64,000 bases of DNA from Oscillospiraceae bacterium. GTDB taxonomy: Bacteria; Bacillota; Clostridia; Oscillospirales; Oscillospiraceae. A model generated the notes under the pieces. The model was not told the DNA's origin. It ran no database searches and saw only the letters and a program-made list of their open reading frames with translations. Shown piece by piece: positions 8,775 through 16,690 of this stretch. Location: the NCBI GenBank assembly GCA_017395935.1, contig JAFQNL010000020.1, positions 62,001-126,000 on the forward strand, read 5' to 3'. Positions within the stretch are counted from its first letter, which is position 1; the number at the start of each line of letters is the position of its first letter. Position numbers and translations under genes: made by a program.

Positions 8775-9857
8775 TTAGCAGTCCAGGCAGGAGAAGCAGG
8801 GGTCGATGGAGGCCACGATCAGACCGGCGTCAGCCACGGTGTTGCCCTTGAGCATGGTGGGCACAGTGGGAGCGTTCTTGAAGGTGGGAACATGGATGCT
8901 GATACGGTGGTTGTTCATGCCGCCGTCAGTGACCACCTTATAGACCAGATGGCCGCGGGGAGCCTCATGACGGGCGACGAACTCGCCGGCGGGAACCTTG
9001 GGCATCTTGTTGCCCAGATTGATGGGACCCTCGGGAAGCATATCGACTGCCTGACGGATGATCTTCATGCTCTCGTAGATCTCCAGAACACGGATGACCA
9101 CACGGGCGAAGACGTCGCAGCTCTGCTGAACGGGAACGGCAAAGTCGAAGTCCTGGTAGCTGGAATAGGGAGCGTCGCGGCGGACGTCCATATCCAGACC
9201 GGAGGCACGGGCGTGGGGGCCGACGGCACCCAGACGGATGGCATCCTCGGTGGTCAGAACGCCGACACCCTTGGTACGCATGGCGACGGTCTTGTCGGTG
9301 GTGAGGAAGTGGGTCAGAGGAGCCATCTTCTTCTCCAGATCGTCCATGGCCTCCAGGATCATACGACGCTTGTCGTCGTCGATATCCCGGCGGGCGCCGC
9401 CGATGGTGTTCATGGCGTAGTTGACACGGTTGCCGGTGACGGCTTCCAGAGTGTCCATAGTCTTTTCACGGTCGTTCCAGCAATGCATGAAGTAGCTGTC
9501 ATGGCCGATGATGTGGCAGGCGATACCCAGCCACAGCAGGTGGGAGTGGATGCGCTCCAGCTCTTCCACGATGACGCGGATATACTGGCCGCGCTTGGGG
9601 ACTTCCATGCCGGCAATGTGCTCAACGCACAGGGCATAGGTCAGGGAGTGGGAGTGAGAGCAGATGCCGCAGACGCGCTCTACCAGCACCAGGGTCTGAA
9701 TGAAGTTGCGCTCCTGAGCCAGCTTCTCAATGCCGCGGTGGTTGTAACCAACGAATACCTTGGCGTCGGTGATCTGCTCGCCGTCCACGGTAAGACGGGC
9801 GTGGATCGGTTCCTCCAACGCGGGATGGTAAGGACCGATCGGGATGGTGTAACTCAT
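8775..9857 (-). CDS. Group 4 [NiFe] hydrogenase large subunit (EchE/MbhL/NuoD-like)
   Basis: 360-residue catalytic subunit that binds the Ni-Fe(CN)2CO site and reduces protons (or oxidises H2) with ferredoxin. The N-terminal ligand motif RVCGICSHSH has Cys63 and Cys66; the C-terminal motif is DPCFSC with Cys354 and Cys357. All four nickel ligands are intact, so this is a true hydrogenase and not a ligand-less complex I-type or Mbs-type homologue. The protein ends at DPCFSCLDC with no cleavable extension, and the usual His/Arg position is Cys360. Start ATG at 9857 follows AAGGAGGAGG. No NuoC/EchD-like gene was found nearby. Confidence 0.95.
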   Translation of the reverse strand: MSYTIPIGPYHPALEEPIHARLTVDGEQITDAKVFVGYNHRGIEKLAQERNFIQTLVLVERVCGICSHSHSLTYALCVEHIAGMEVPKRGQYIRVIVEELERIHSHLLWLGIACHIIGHDSYFMHCWNDREKTMDTLEAVTGNRVNYAMNTIGGARRDIDDDKRRMILEAMDDLEKKMAPLTHFLTTDKTVAMRTKGVGVLTTEDAIRLGAVGPHARASGLDMDVRRDAPYSSYQDFDFAVPVQQSCDVFARVVIRVLEIYESMKIIRQAVDMLPEGPINLGNKMPKVPAGEFVARHEAPRGHLVYKVVTDGGMNNHRISIHVPTFKNAPTVPTMLKGNTVADAGLIVASIDPCFSCLDC

Positions 9858-9952
9858 GGTTGACCTCCTCCTTGGACGCACCGGAAAAAGTTGCCGAAAG
9901 AGACGGTTTTTACCGGCGCGTTTGCTGATTTATACATAATCATACAATGGTA

Positions 9953-9981
9953 ATTATAGAGAAAAACAGTCAAAGTGTCAA
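9953..9981 (-). promoter_or_regulatory. Sigma-70 promoter of the hydrogenase operon
   Basis: On the minus strand TTGACA (9981-9976), 17-base spacer, TATAAT (9958-9953). Both boxes match consensus perfectly. It lies about 95 bases upstream of the large-subunit ATG. Confidence 0.85.
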
Positions 9982-10316
9982 TAGCGGCCAAATGGTCATA
10001 TTGGCTGTAAAATGTTACCGGAAACGGTTGATTTGAGGAAAATTTGTAATGTGGGAGAAAAAAGTTCAGAAATTGACAGGTCTGCCGGAAGAAATTTGTG
10101 AAAAAATTCTCAAAGAAATGAGTTTTTCTTCCGGGGTCGGAAGCCGGGGAGAAAAGTTGTACTAGTTGATGCAACTATGCAACTTTACAGGGTAAAAGCC
10201 CTTAAATTTCAGAAAAAAAGAAAAGTTGCATTTCGAAAATAGAACATATGTACTATAATCACCCCAGAGCCAAGGAGCCGGGGTCCCGAGGATCTCCGGC
10301 GGAAAGGAGGAAGCGG
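9982..10316. other. AT-rich intergenic region between hydrogenase operon and phage module
   Basis: No gene. With the hydrogenase promoter it fills the 459-base gap between the two divergent operons. It holds a perfect 10-base inverted repeat (10085-10094 with 10125-10134) around a smaller CTCA/TGAG hairpin, a nested hairpin at 10153-10186, repeated ATGCAACT/AGTTGCAT words (see separate entry), and a TATAAT at 10254-10259 with only a poor -35 box. Confidence 0.6.
10153..10231. promoter_or_regulatory. Iterated ATGCAACT / AGTTGCAT motif cluster
   Basis: ATGCAACT occurs twice in exact tandem (10169-10184) and inverted as AGTTGCAT at 10224-10231; related AGTTG words lie at 10155 and 10164. The first four elements fold into a nested hairpin (7-base outer and 6-base inner stem, 10153-10186). 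This looks like an operator array for the phage module; the binding protein is unknown. Confidence 0.4.
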
Positions 10317-10826
10317 GTGGAAAAAGCAACATTCTGGCAGCGGCCGGAGCGGCTTCTGCTGCTTCGGGGCTGGGCCAGAGACGGCGTGAGCGAGCGGGAA
10401 ATAGCCCGTCGGATGGGGCTGCGGCCGCTGGGGCTTCGGATCTGGAAGGGGCGATATCCGGCCATTGCCGAGGCACTCTCCCGGACGGGAGAGATGGCCG
10501 ACTATCAGGTAGAGGAGGCGCTGCTCCGAGCGGCCACAGGCTACCGGTATACAGAGGAGAAGCGGGAGGAGACGGAGAAGGGGGAGAAGCTGGTAGTTTC
10601 GGAGAAGGAGGCGACCCCCAATGTGACAGCCATTGGAATGTGGCTGAAGCGGAGGAAACCTGAAATCTGGGACGAGAGTCTGCCTGATGACCGGCCTTCG
10701 GCGGAGAACAACCTTTTTCAGGCGCTGGGAGACTGGGAAGAGGAGGTGATAGCGCCCGATGAGATACCGAACCTTCAGCCCAAGACAGAAGCTGACCATG
10801 ACCTGGTGGAAGCAGGAGCGATATAA
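10317..10826 (+). CDS. Phage terminase small subunit (probable)
   Basis: 169 residues. The N-terminal third (LLLLRGWARDGVSEREIARRMG) is a helix-turn-helix, the DNA-recognition fold used by terminase small subunits to select the genome end. It is directly followed by a clear terminase large subunit. GTG start at 10317 chosen because AAAGGAGG lies six bases upstream; an ATG at 10248 has no ribosome-binding site and sits before the likely promoter. The gene overlaps the next one by 68 bases. No close named family recognised beyond the HTH; function rests on the neighbour. Confidence 0.75.
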   Translation: MEKATFWQRPERLLLLRGWARDGVSEREIARRMGLRPLGLRIWKGRYPAIAEALSRTGEMADYQVEEALLRAATGYRYTEEKREETEKGEKLVVSEKEATPNVTAIGMWLKRRKPEIWDESLPDDRPSAENNLFQALGDWEEEVIAPDEIPNLQPKTEADHDLVEAGAI

Positions 10827-12006
10827 AAACTGCGACGGCATAATCTGCGACGGCTCGGTCCGCTCAGGCAAGACGGTGAGTATGGCCATCGGATTTCTTC
10901 TGTGGAGTATGGAGTGCTTTGACGGGGAGCGCTTTGCGCTGTGCGGCAAGACCATTGAAAGCCTCCGGCGAAATGTGACCGGGCTGCTGCCTCAGTGGAT
11001 GGAAGGGCTGTGTACCATCAGCGAGCGGCGCAGCGAGAACAAGCTGATTATCTCCATGAACGGCCGGAAAAATGAATACTATCTGTTCGGCGGAAAGGAT
11101 GAGGGCAGTTATGCCCTGATTCAGGGTATGACGCTGGCCGGTATCCTCTTTGACGAGGTGGCGCTTATGCCCCGATCCTTTGTAGAGCAGGCGCTGGCCC
11201 GGTGCAGCGTGGAAGGGAGCCGGTTCTGGTTCAACTGCAATCCGGAGAGTCCCACCCACTGGTTCTATCAGAACTGGCTGCTGGAGTGCCGGGAACGGAA
11301 TTTGCTCTATCTGCACTTCACGATGGAGGACAATCCCTCCCTCTCCGGCGCCATTCGGAGCCGGTATGAGCGGCTGTATACCGGTGTCTTCTATCAGCGC
11401 TATGTGCTTGGCCGGTGGGTGGCCGCTCAGGGTCGAATTTACGATATGTTTGACCAGCAGTCCCATGTGCTTGACACGCTGCCGGCCATGGGAAAGACCT
11501 GCTATGTGTCAGTAGACTACGGCACACAGAATCCGACGGTCTTTCTTCTCTGGCAGCAGGGAGAGGACAAGCGCTGGTACTGCACACGGGAGTATTACTG
11601 GTCCGGCCGGAGCCAGATGCGGCAAAAAACGGACGGAGAGTATGCCGACGATTTGGAAGCCTTTCTGGATGGACTCCGCCCCCGGGCCATTATTGTCGAT
11701 CCCTCGGCGGCCAGTTTTATGGCGCTGCTTCGGCAGCGGGGTTACCTGGTACTGGGAGCGGACAACCAGGTGCTCACCGGGATCCGCCGGGTGGGACAGC
11801 TGCTGAGAGAGGGAAGTCTGCTCTTTTCCAATCAGTGCGGCCATACGGTGGGAGAGTTTCTATCCTACGTCTGGGAGGAGGACGATCAGGGGCAGGATCG
11901 ACCGAAAAAGGAGAGCGACCACTGTATGGACGCTCTGCGCTACTTTGTCAGCACCGTCCTCGCCCGCAATCAGGCCCGGGTGGCCAGACGGCCCCGAGGC
12001 CTCTGA
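10759..12006 (+). CDS. terL: Phage terminase large subunit (PBSX type)
   Basis: 415 residues. Packaging ATPase and nuclease. Walker A GSVRSGKT (near residue 31), Walker B GILFDEV, and a C-terminal RNase H-like nuclease with acidic residues in SVDYG, IVDPS and MDALRYF. All catalytic residues look intact. Start ATG at 10759 is preceded by AGGAGGTGA located inside the preceding gene, which supports the long overlap. Confidence 0.94.
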   Translation: MRYRTFSPRQKLTMTWWKQERYKNCDGIICDGSVRSGKTVSMAIGFLLWSMECFDGERFALCGKTIESLRRNVTGLLPQWMEGLCTISERRSENKLIISMNGRKNEYYLFGGKDEGSYALIQGMTLAGILFDEVALMPRSFVEQALARCSVEGSRFWFNCNPESPTHWFYQNWLLECRERNLLYLHFTMEDNPSLSGAIRSRYERLYTGVFYQRYVLGRWVAAQGRIYDMFDQQSHVLDTLPAMGKTCYVSVDYGTQNPTVFLLWQQGEDKRWYCTREYYWSGRSQMRQKTDGEYADDLEAFLDGLRPRAIIVDPSAASFMALLRQRGYLVLGADNQVLTGIRRVGQLLREGSLLFSNQCGHTVGEFLSYVWEEDDQGQDRPKKESDHCMDALRYFVSTVLARNQARVARRPRGL

Positions 12007-12051
12007 GACACCTATGTTTATATATTGATATCCATCGAAAGGAGAACGAGT

Positions 12052-13446
12052 ATGATCCTGTATCTGGACCGAAGAGAGGTCCCCGATCTGGAGGAACTGC
12101 CGGCAGAGGTGATTGCCTGGTGCGTCCGAAAGGGAGAGCAGGCAGCCGGCCGCTACCACCGGCTGGACCGCTATTATCGGGGAGACCATGATATCTTCCA
12201 CCGCCGCCGGGAGGGAGATGAGATTCCGGTAGCGGTGAACTACGCCAAATATGTGGTAGATGTGCCTCTGGGCTATTATCTGGGGCAGGAGGTCAAGTAC
12301 GATCCCAACCCGGCCGCCGGCGGAAGAGGGGAGAGCCTGAGAAGGCTGATGAACTGCTACTGGCAGCAGCATATTTCCCGACTGGATCGGGCCATTGGCC
12401 GGACTATGGGCGTGATGGGAGACTGCCTGGAGCTCTGCTACGCTTCCGGTGAGGAGGATCCCATGCCCAGAAGCGCGCTGGTCGACCCCAGAAACGGTAT
12501 TCTGGTCTGCGACACGTCGGTGGAGCACAAGAAGCTCTTTGCTCTGGTCTGGGATCGGAGGGAAAGACCCACAGGTGAGCGGTATTACGCTGTTTGCTGC
12601 TACACCGACCGGAGCTGCCGATGCTACGAGAGCGGCGATCTGGAGCGGGCATTGTTTCATCCGACAGGCCCTGCCGTTCCCCATTATTTCGGGGCGGTGC
12701 CGGTTATCTGTTACGAGAACAATGACTGCCGGCAGGGAGATTTCGAGCAGATTCTGAGTCTGATCGATGCCTATGACGAACTCTTGTCCAGCCGCCTGAC
12801 CGACAAGAAGAAATTTGTGGACGCGCTGCTGGTTTTTTATGGCATGACACTGGCACCCGGAGAGGAGGAAAAGCTCCATCGGGAGCGATTCATCGACGGC
12901 GCGCCGCTGGACGCCAGAGCAGAGTACATTCAGAAGACCTTCGATGAGGTTGGGGTACAGGTGCTGGCCGACGCGCTGGTACGGGAGATGCACAAGATGA
13001 CGCTGACGGTGGATCTGTCCGACGAGCATTTTGCCGGCACCGCCTCCGGTCAGGCGCTGAAGCTCAAGCTTCTTGCTATGGATCAGCTGGCTCGGGGCAA
13101 GATGGGCCAAATGGAGCGAGGGCTCCGGGAGCGCATGGCCCTCTACGGTCACTGGCTGGCCGTCAAGGGAGCGGCAGAGAAGATTTGTCCGGAAGAGGTG
13201 GATGTGGTATTCACCCTTAATCTGCCAATCAATGAGCGGGAACGGGTGGAGCTGGTCCGGGATCTGAAGGATATGGTGGACGAGCAGACGCTGCTCAGTC
13301 AGCTCTGGTTCATCAAAGACCCCGCCGAGGCGGCAAACAATCTCCGCCGGGAGCGGGAGAAAAAAGGGACAGCGGGCGCAGCCCGTGAGATAGAGAAGAA
13401 CCGTCGGGACAAGGGGACCGGCGGGGCAGAAGAGGAGGCAGAATAA
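12052..13446 (+). CDS. Phage portal protein (SPP1 type)
   Basis: 464 residues. The portal forms the dodecameric DNA channel at the capsid vertex. The N-terminal half has the typical RLDRYYRGDHDI and YAKYVVDVPLGYYLG segments; the C-terminal tail is charged and low in complexity. ATG at 12052 follows AAAGGAG at seven bases; the earlier in-frame ATG at 12025 lacks a site. Lies between terL and scaffold as in SPP1/PBSX-like phages. Confidence 0.92.
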   Translation: MILYLDRREVPDLEELPAEVIAWCVRKGEQAAGRYHRLDRYYRGDHDIFHRRREGDEIPVAVNYAKYVVDVPLGYYLGQEVKYDPNPAAGGRGESLRRLMNCYWQQHISRLDRAIGRTMGVMGDCLELCYASGEEDPMPRSALVDPRNGILVCDTSVEHKKLFALVWDRRERPTGERYYAVCCYTDRSCRCYESGDLERALFHPTGPAVPHYFGAVPVICYENNDCRQGDFEQILSLIDAYDELLSSRLTDKKKFVDALLVFYGMTLAPGEEEKLHRERFIDGAPLDARAEYIQKTFDEVGVQVLADALVREMHKMTLTVDLSDEHFAGTASGQALKLKLLAMDQLARGKMGQMERGLRERMALYGHWLAVKGAAEKICPEEVDVVFTLNLPINERERVELVRDLKDMVDEQTLLSQLWFIKDPAEAANNLRREREKKGTAGAAREIEKNRRDKGTGGAEEEAE

Positions 13447-13971
13447 ATGGAAGAGCGACTGGATTTTGAGGCTCTGCTTCGGGAGAACCGGGACTATCAG
13501 TCCGCCTGCGACAGAAAGGTGAGTCAGGCACTGGCCACCGCCCGGGCCAACTGGGAACGGGACCGGCAGGGGGAGGAGGACCGTCTTCGCTCGGAACTGG
13601 AAGGAGAGCTGGAGAGACGGCTGGCTGAGGAGCGATCCGGCCTTGCCCAGCGCCAGCAGGCCTTTGAGGCCCGGCTCCGTCAGGTGGCAGTGGCGCAGAG
13701 TCTTCAGCAGCGGGGTCTGGATGCCTGCTTTGCCCCCTGGATTGCGGGGGAGAGCGAGGAGGAGGACCGGCAGCGGGTGGAAGAGTTCACCCGGCTCTTT
13801 CAGACTGCCCTGTCCCAGGCCATTGCCGGCCGAATGAGAGGCGAGGAGCCTCCCCGGGAGCCGGAGAAGGGCAGGGAGCTGGATCGTGACCGGCTCCGGA
13901 CTATGTCGGCGGCCGAGATCAACCGGAACTGGGGAGATGTATCTGCTCTGCTTCGGGGAACGGAACGCTGA
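13447..13971 (+). CDS. Phage capsid scaffolding protein (DUF4355-like)
   Basis: 174 residues, highly charged and predicted to be almost entirely helical, with a coiled coil over residues 25-75 and a C-terminal NRNWGDVSALLR segment as in DUF4355 scaffolds. It starts on the base after the portal stop, with AGAGGAGG inside the portal gene. Position just before the major capsid gene supports the call. No protease is encoded beside it. Confidence 0.85.
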   Translation: MEERLDFEALLRENRDYQSACDRKVSQALATARANWERDRQGEEDRLRSELEGELERRLAEERSGLAQRQQAFEARLRQVAVAQSLQQRGLDACFAPWIAGESEEEDRQRVEEFTRLFQTALSQAIAGRMRGEEPPREPEKGRELDRDRLRTMSAAEINRNWGDVSALLRGTER

Positions 13972-14008
13972 AATAATAATGACAACACGATAGAAAGGAT
14001 GATTTTCA

Positions 14009-14854
14009 ATGGCATTTACCAACTTTATTCCCGAGGTGTGGTCTGCACGCCTGCTGGAGCATCTGGATAAGGTCCATGTTTACGCGGCTCTTATGAACCG
14101 GGACTACGAGGGAGAGATTCGCGCCTTTGGTGACACGGTCCATATCAACCAGCTGGGTGATATCACCATCAGCGACTACACCGGCGCGGATATTGCCGAC
14201 CCTGAGGAGCTGGACAGCACCATGCAGGATCTGGCCATCGACAAGGCCAAATACTTTAACTTCCAGATCAAAGATATCGACAATGCCCAGTCCAATCCCA
14301 AGCTGGTGGACGCCGCCATGCAGCGGGCCAGCTACGGCATGAATGATGTTATCGACCAGTATCTGGCCCAGCTGCTGCTGGAAGGCGCAGCCGAGGAAAA
14401 CGTACTGGCCGGCGACAGCGAGCCAATTGTCCCTACCAGCGCCAACGCCTATGACTATCTGGTGGATCTGAGCGTCAAACTGGACGAGGCCAATGTGCCC
14501 ATGATGGGCCGCTGGGTGGTTATTCCTCCTTGGTTTCACGGTCTGCTGCTGAAGGATGAGCGCTTTGTAGGCAACGGCACCGGTTACAACCAGGCCGTTC
14601 TTCAGGGCGGTCTGGTGGGCGAGGCTGCCGGCTTCCAGATCCATCTGTCCAACAACGTGCCCAATGAGGCCGGCAGCAAATATAAGATCATTGCCGGCAC
14701 CAATGCTGCCGGTGCCTTTGCCGAGCAGCTGGTGGAGCTGGAGGCCTATCGTCTGGAGAAGAATTTCTCTGACGCAGTTAAGGGTCTGCACGTCTACGGC
14801 GCCAAGGTGGTCCAGCCCAGAGCGCTGGCCGTCATGACCTGTAATAAGGGCTGA
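14009..14854 (+). CDS. Major capsid protein
   Basis: 281 residues, probably HK97-fold coat protein of the type lacking a cleaved delta domain. Begins AFTNFIPEVWSARLLEHLDKVHVYA-like, contains FGDTVHINQLGDITISDY and a C-terminal KGLHVYGAKVVQPRALAVM, all usual in P22/SPP1-like phage coats. Ribosome-binding site AAAGGATG. Codon choice is very biased, as expected for a highly translated gene. Confidence 0.92.
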   Translation: MAFTNFIPEVWSARLLEHLDKVHVYAALMNRDYEGEIRAFGDTVHINQLGDITISDYTGADIADPEELDSTMQDLAIDKAKYFNFQIKDIDNAQSNPKLVDAAMQRASYGMNDVIDQYLAQLLLEGAAEENVLAGDSEPIVPTSANAYDYLVDLSVKLDEANVPMMGRWVVIPPWFHGLLLKDERFVGNGTGYNQAVLQGGLVGEAAGFQIHLSNNVPNEAGSKYKIIAGTNAAGAFAEQLVELEAYRLEKNFSDAVKGLHVYGAKVVQPRALAVMTCNKG

Positions 14855-14857
14855 GCC

Positions 14858-15217
14858 ATGACGGAAGCTCAGATGGAACTGGCTGTGACCCGGCTGATCC
14901 GCAGGCTGGGTCTGGAAGAGCCGGAGGAGGAAGTGATCCTCCTGCTCACCGACGAGGTGCTGGACGCGGAAGGGGAGCTGCTGCTCTATCTGGGTATGGA
15001 AAGCCTGGAGGAGCGCTTCCTTCCCAAGGTAGTGGAGCTGGCCGGGCTCTTCTATCAGCGGGACGCGGCTGAACTGGGCGAGAGCCTGCTGCGGGCAGAG
15101 AGCTATTCCGAGGGGCAGATCAGCCAGAGCCGCCAGTATCTTTCCCTGAGCGAATACCGCGCGGGGCTGAGCGAGGTGCTGGAGAGTCTGGCCCGGTACC
15201 GGAGGGTGTCATGCTGA
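14858..15217 (+). CDS. Phage head-tail connector (gp6/DNA-packaging family)
   Basis: 119 residues, mostly helical, similar in size and position to connector proteins that extend the portal channel. Starts three bases after the capsid stop and overlaps the next gene by seven bases. Called from position and helical profile (EVLDAEGELLLYLG...LAGLFYQRDAAELG). Confidence 0.75.
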   Translation: MTEAQMELAVTRLIRRLGLEEPEEEVILLLTDEVLDAEGELLLYLGMESLEERFLPKVVELAGLFYQRDAAELGESLLRAESYSEGQISQSRQYLSLSEYRAGLSEVLESLARYRRVSC

Positions 15218-15585
15218 GGGTGACTGCCCCTCTGAGCTGGCGGGAGGGCTTTGCCCTCTACCGCCGGCGGCTGACAGAGGATTCCATGGGAGAGCCCTCG
15301 GTACACTATGACATGGAGCGGCCTGACTTTGTGGCGGAAAAAGGGACAAAGGAGGGCATCTGCTGGCAGAGCGTTCAGTCCTGGCAGAGCTCAGGCCGAC
15401 TGACCTCGGGCAGCCGTCTGCGGCCGCTGGGAGAAACCTCTTCCGGGGTATTGGAGGGAAGAATCTTTTCCGATCTGGAGCTGGCGCCCTTTGACCGGCT
15501 GATGATCCGGGGAGAGCTCTATGAGATCGGCAATATCCAGCACTGGCCCGGGCATCGGAAGATTCTGGCCCAGCGCATTGGTTAA
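15211..15585 (+). CDS. Phage head-closure / head-tail joining protein
   Basis: 124 residues, beta-rich. The segment RLMIRGELYEIGNIQHWPGHRKI is typical of stopper proteins (SPP1 gp16-like, PBSX YqbH-like). ATG at 15211 overlaps the connector stop. Function inferred from order in the head-tail module. Confidence 0.7.
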   Translation: MLRVTAPLSWREGFALYRRRLTEDSMGEPSVHYDMERPDFVAEKGTKEGICWQSVQSWQSSGRLTSGSRLRPLGETSSGVLEGRIFSDLELAPFDRLMIRGELYEIGNIQHWPGHRKILAQRIG

Positions 15586-15598
15586 GGAGGGAGCGAGG

Positions 15599-15988
15599 AT
15601 GGAAGAGGCGCGATACGAAATTGTAAACGCCGGAGAGCAGGTGAAGCAGGCGCTGGAGCGTATGCCTACCGAAATCGCGTTCCGGCTTCGGACCTCCTGG
15701 CCCAGAGAGGGCGCCGGAGGCAACGTGATCACATGGGGCGAATATGCCAATATCTCCACCGACTGCCCGGTGGTGGATGAGATCGTCTGGCAGACGGAGC
15801 TCTGGTGCCCCCAGCGGGCTGAACTGGAGGAACTGGCCCGGGCGGTAAACCGGGCTATGCTGACGATGGGCCTCCGCCGGGTCTACTGGGGTCCGGTCAA
15901 ATGGGAGGAGGAAGCGGGAGGCTGCTATCACAAGATCCTCCGCTTTGGCAGGAAGGTGGATAAGCGGACCATGCGGCTGATTGACTGA
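15599..15988 (+). CDS. Phage tail-completion/terminator-like protein
   Basis: 129 residues. ATG at 15599 with GGAGGGAGCGAGG upstream; a longer frame from 15521 only overlaps the previous gene. The fold suggested by PVVDEIVWQTELWCPQ and MGLRRVYWGPVKWEEEAGGCYHKILRF resembles tail-terminator proteins, which sit between stopper and tail tube in this gene order. No stronger family match recognised. Confidence 0.6.
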   Translation: MEEARYEIVNAGEQVKQALERMPTEIAFRLRTSWPREGAGGNVITWGEYANISTDCPVVDEIVWQTELWCPQRAELEELARAVNRAMLTMGLRRVYWGPVKWEEEAGGCYHKILRFGRKVDKRTMRLID

Positions 15989-16030
15989 GGCGGACAGTCA
16001 GAAAGAAAAACGCAACCGAACAGCAGAAAG

Positions 16031-16080
16031 AACAGACAATCAGTACAGAAAGGAAGTTGATATACTATGGCAAACCAGGG
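16031..16080 (+). repeat. Direct repeat copy 1 (50 bp): duplicated start region of tail tube gene
   Basis: Identical over 50 bases to 16187-16236. Contains the ribosome-binding site AGAAAGGAAG and the first codons MANQG of the tail tube gene, but here the frame runs into the 106-bp insertion and stops after 49 codons (TGA at 16214-16216). Confidence 0.95.
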
Positions 16081-16186
16081 TGAGCCCGAAGGAGAAACAT
16101 GCCGGGGGCATGTTTCCGGGCGAGATGGATCAAACGCCGAAGGCGCACTCTGCCCGGCCGTAAGAAGACTTTCTTTCCGAAAAGGA
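16081..16186. mobile_element. Candidate 106-bp structured insertion element
   Basis: Sits exactly between two 50-bp direct repeats. It can fold into three hairpins: a perfect 9-base stem AAACATGCC/GGCATGTTT with a GGG loop (16095-16115), a CCGGGC/GCCCGG stem that encloses a CGCC-GAA-GGCG hairpin, and a TTTCC/GGAAA stem whose last bases lie in the second repeat. No terminal inverted repeats and no room for a protein. It looks like a non-autonomous, RNA-structured repeat; its family is unknown to me. Confidence 0.55.
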
Positions 16187-16236
16187 AACAGACAATCAGT
16201 ACAGAAAGGAAGTTGATATACTATGGCAAACCAGGG
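16187..16236 (+). repeat. Direct repeat copy 2 (50 bp): functional start region of tail tube gene
   Basis: Second identical copy. Here the ribosome-binding site and ATG at 16223 lead into the full tail tube frame. Confidence 0.95.
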
Positions 16237-16633
16237 CCTGTCTACCATTGGCATCGAGGTGGAGATTAACAGCACGGCTATGAACTATGTCACCGAGATC
16301 GGTGATATCGGCGGCTCTCCCTCCACACTGGATGCGACGTGCATGAAGGACACGATGAAAAAGAACGTTCCTGGCGTTCAGGAGACCAAAGCCTTTGAGG
16401 TGACCTACCTCTTTGATAACAGCGCCGAGGATTCTGACTACCGCCGGGTTAAGGCGCTGCAGGAGGCGGGTAAGATCGTACCTCTGACCGTGACCTTCCC
16501 TGACGGCACCATCTTCTCCACCACCGGCTATGTCAATACCTACATCGTCGGCAGCAAGGTGGACGAGTTGATCTCGGCCAAGCTGGTCTTTTCCATCCAG
16601 AGCGAATGGGTTGTCAACCATCCCGCAGCCTGA
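16223..16633 (+). CDS. Major tail tube protein
   Basis: 136 residues. Beta-rich tail tube protein of a siphovirus or myovirus-like tail: IGIEVEINSTAMNYVTEIGDIGGSP, DNSAEDSDYRRVKALQ and VPLTVTFPDGTIFSTTGYV are family features. ATG at 16223 follows AGAAAGGAAG. The 5' region is duplicated upstream (16031-16080), so the gene was nearly disrupted but kept a complete copy. Confidence 0.88.
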   Translation: MANQGLSTIGIEVEINSTAMNYVTEIGDIGGSPSTLDATCMKDTMKKNVPGVQETKAFEVTYLFDNSAEDSDYRRVKALQEAGKIVPLTVTFPDGTIFSTTGYVNTYIVGSKVDELISAKLVFSIQSEWVVNHPAA

Positions 16634-16642
16634 ATTTGAACT

Positions 16643-16669
16643 GCCGGGGCCCGGCTGCCGGGCTCCGGC
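16643..16669 (+). other. GC-rich hairpin after tail tube gene
   Basis: Near-perfect 13-base inverted repeat (GCCGGGGCCCGGC against GCCGGGCTCCGGC) with a one-base centre, between the tail tube stop and the chaperone ribosome-binding site. No T-run follows, so it is not a normal terminator; it may limit read-through or protect the abundant tail tube mRNA. Confidence 0.6.
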
Positions 16670-16690
16670 TCTGACAGGAGGTAAGAGAAT

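Noticed and set aside
9953-9981. Rex-binding site at the hydrogenase promoter
   Set aside because: Rex is encoded in the window and regulation is plausible, but no TTGTGAAA-type palindrome with good symmetry was found over the promoter.
10226-10259. Strong promoter for the phage module (TTGCAT with TATAAT)
   Set aside because: Spacing is 22 bases; with correct 17-base spacing the -35 is poor. Kept only as a possible -10 box.
11860-14022. 720-codon minus-strand open frame opposite the portal and scaffold genes
   Set aside because: No ribosome-binding site, no recognisable domain; the plus-strand phage genes explain the region.
16067-16216. 49-codon ORF starting at the first copy of the duplicated tail tube start
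   Set aside because: It only reads the first codons of the tail tube gene and then the 106-bp insertion; treated as a by-product of the duplication, though it may be translated.
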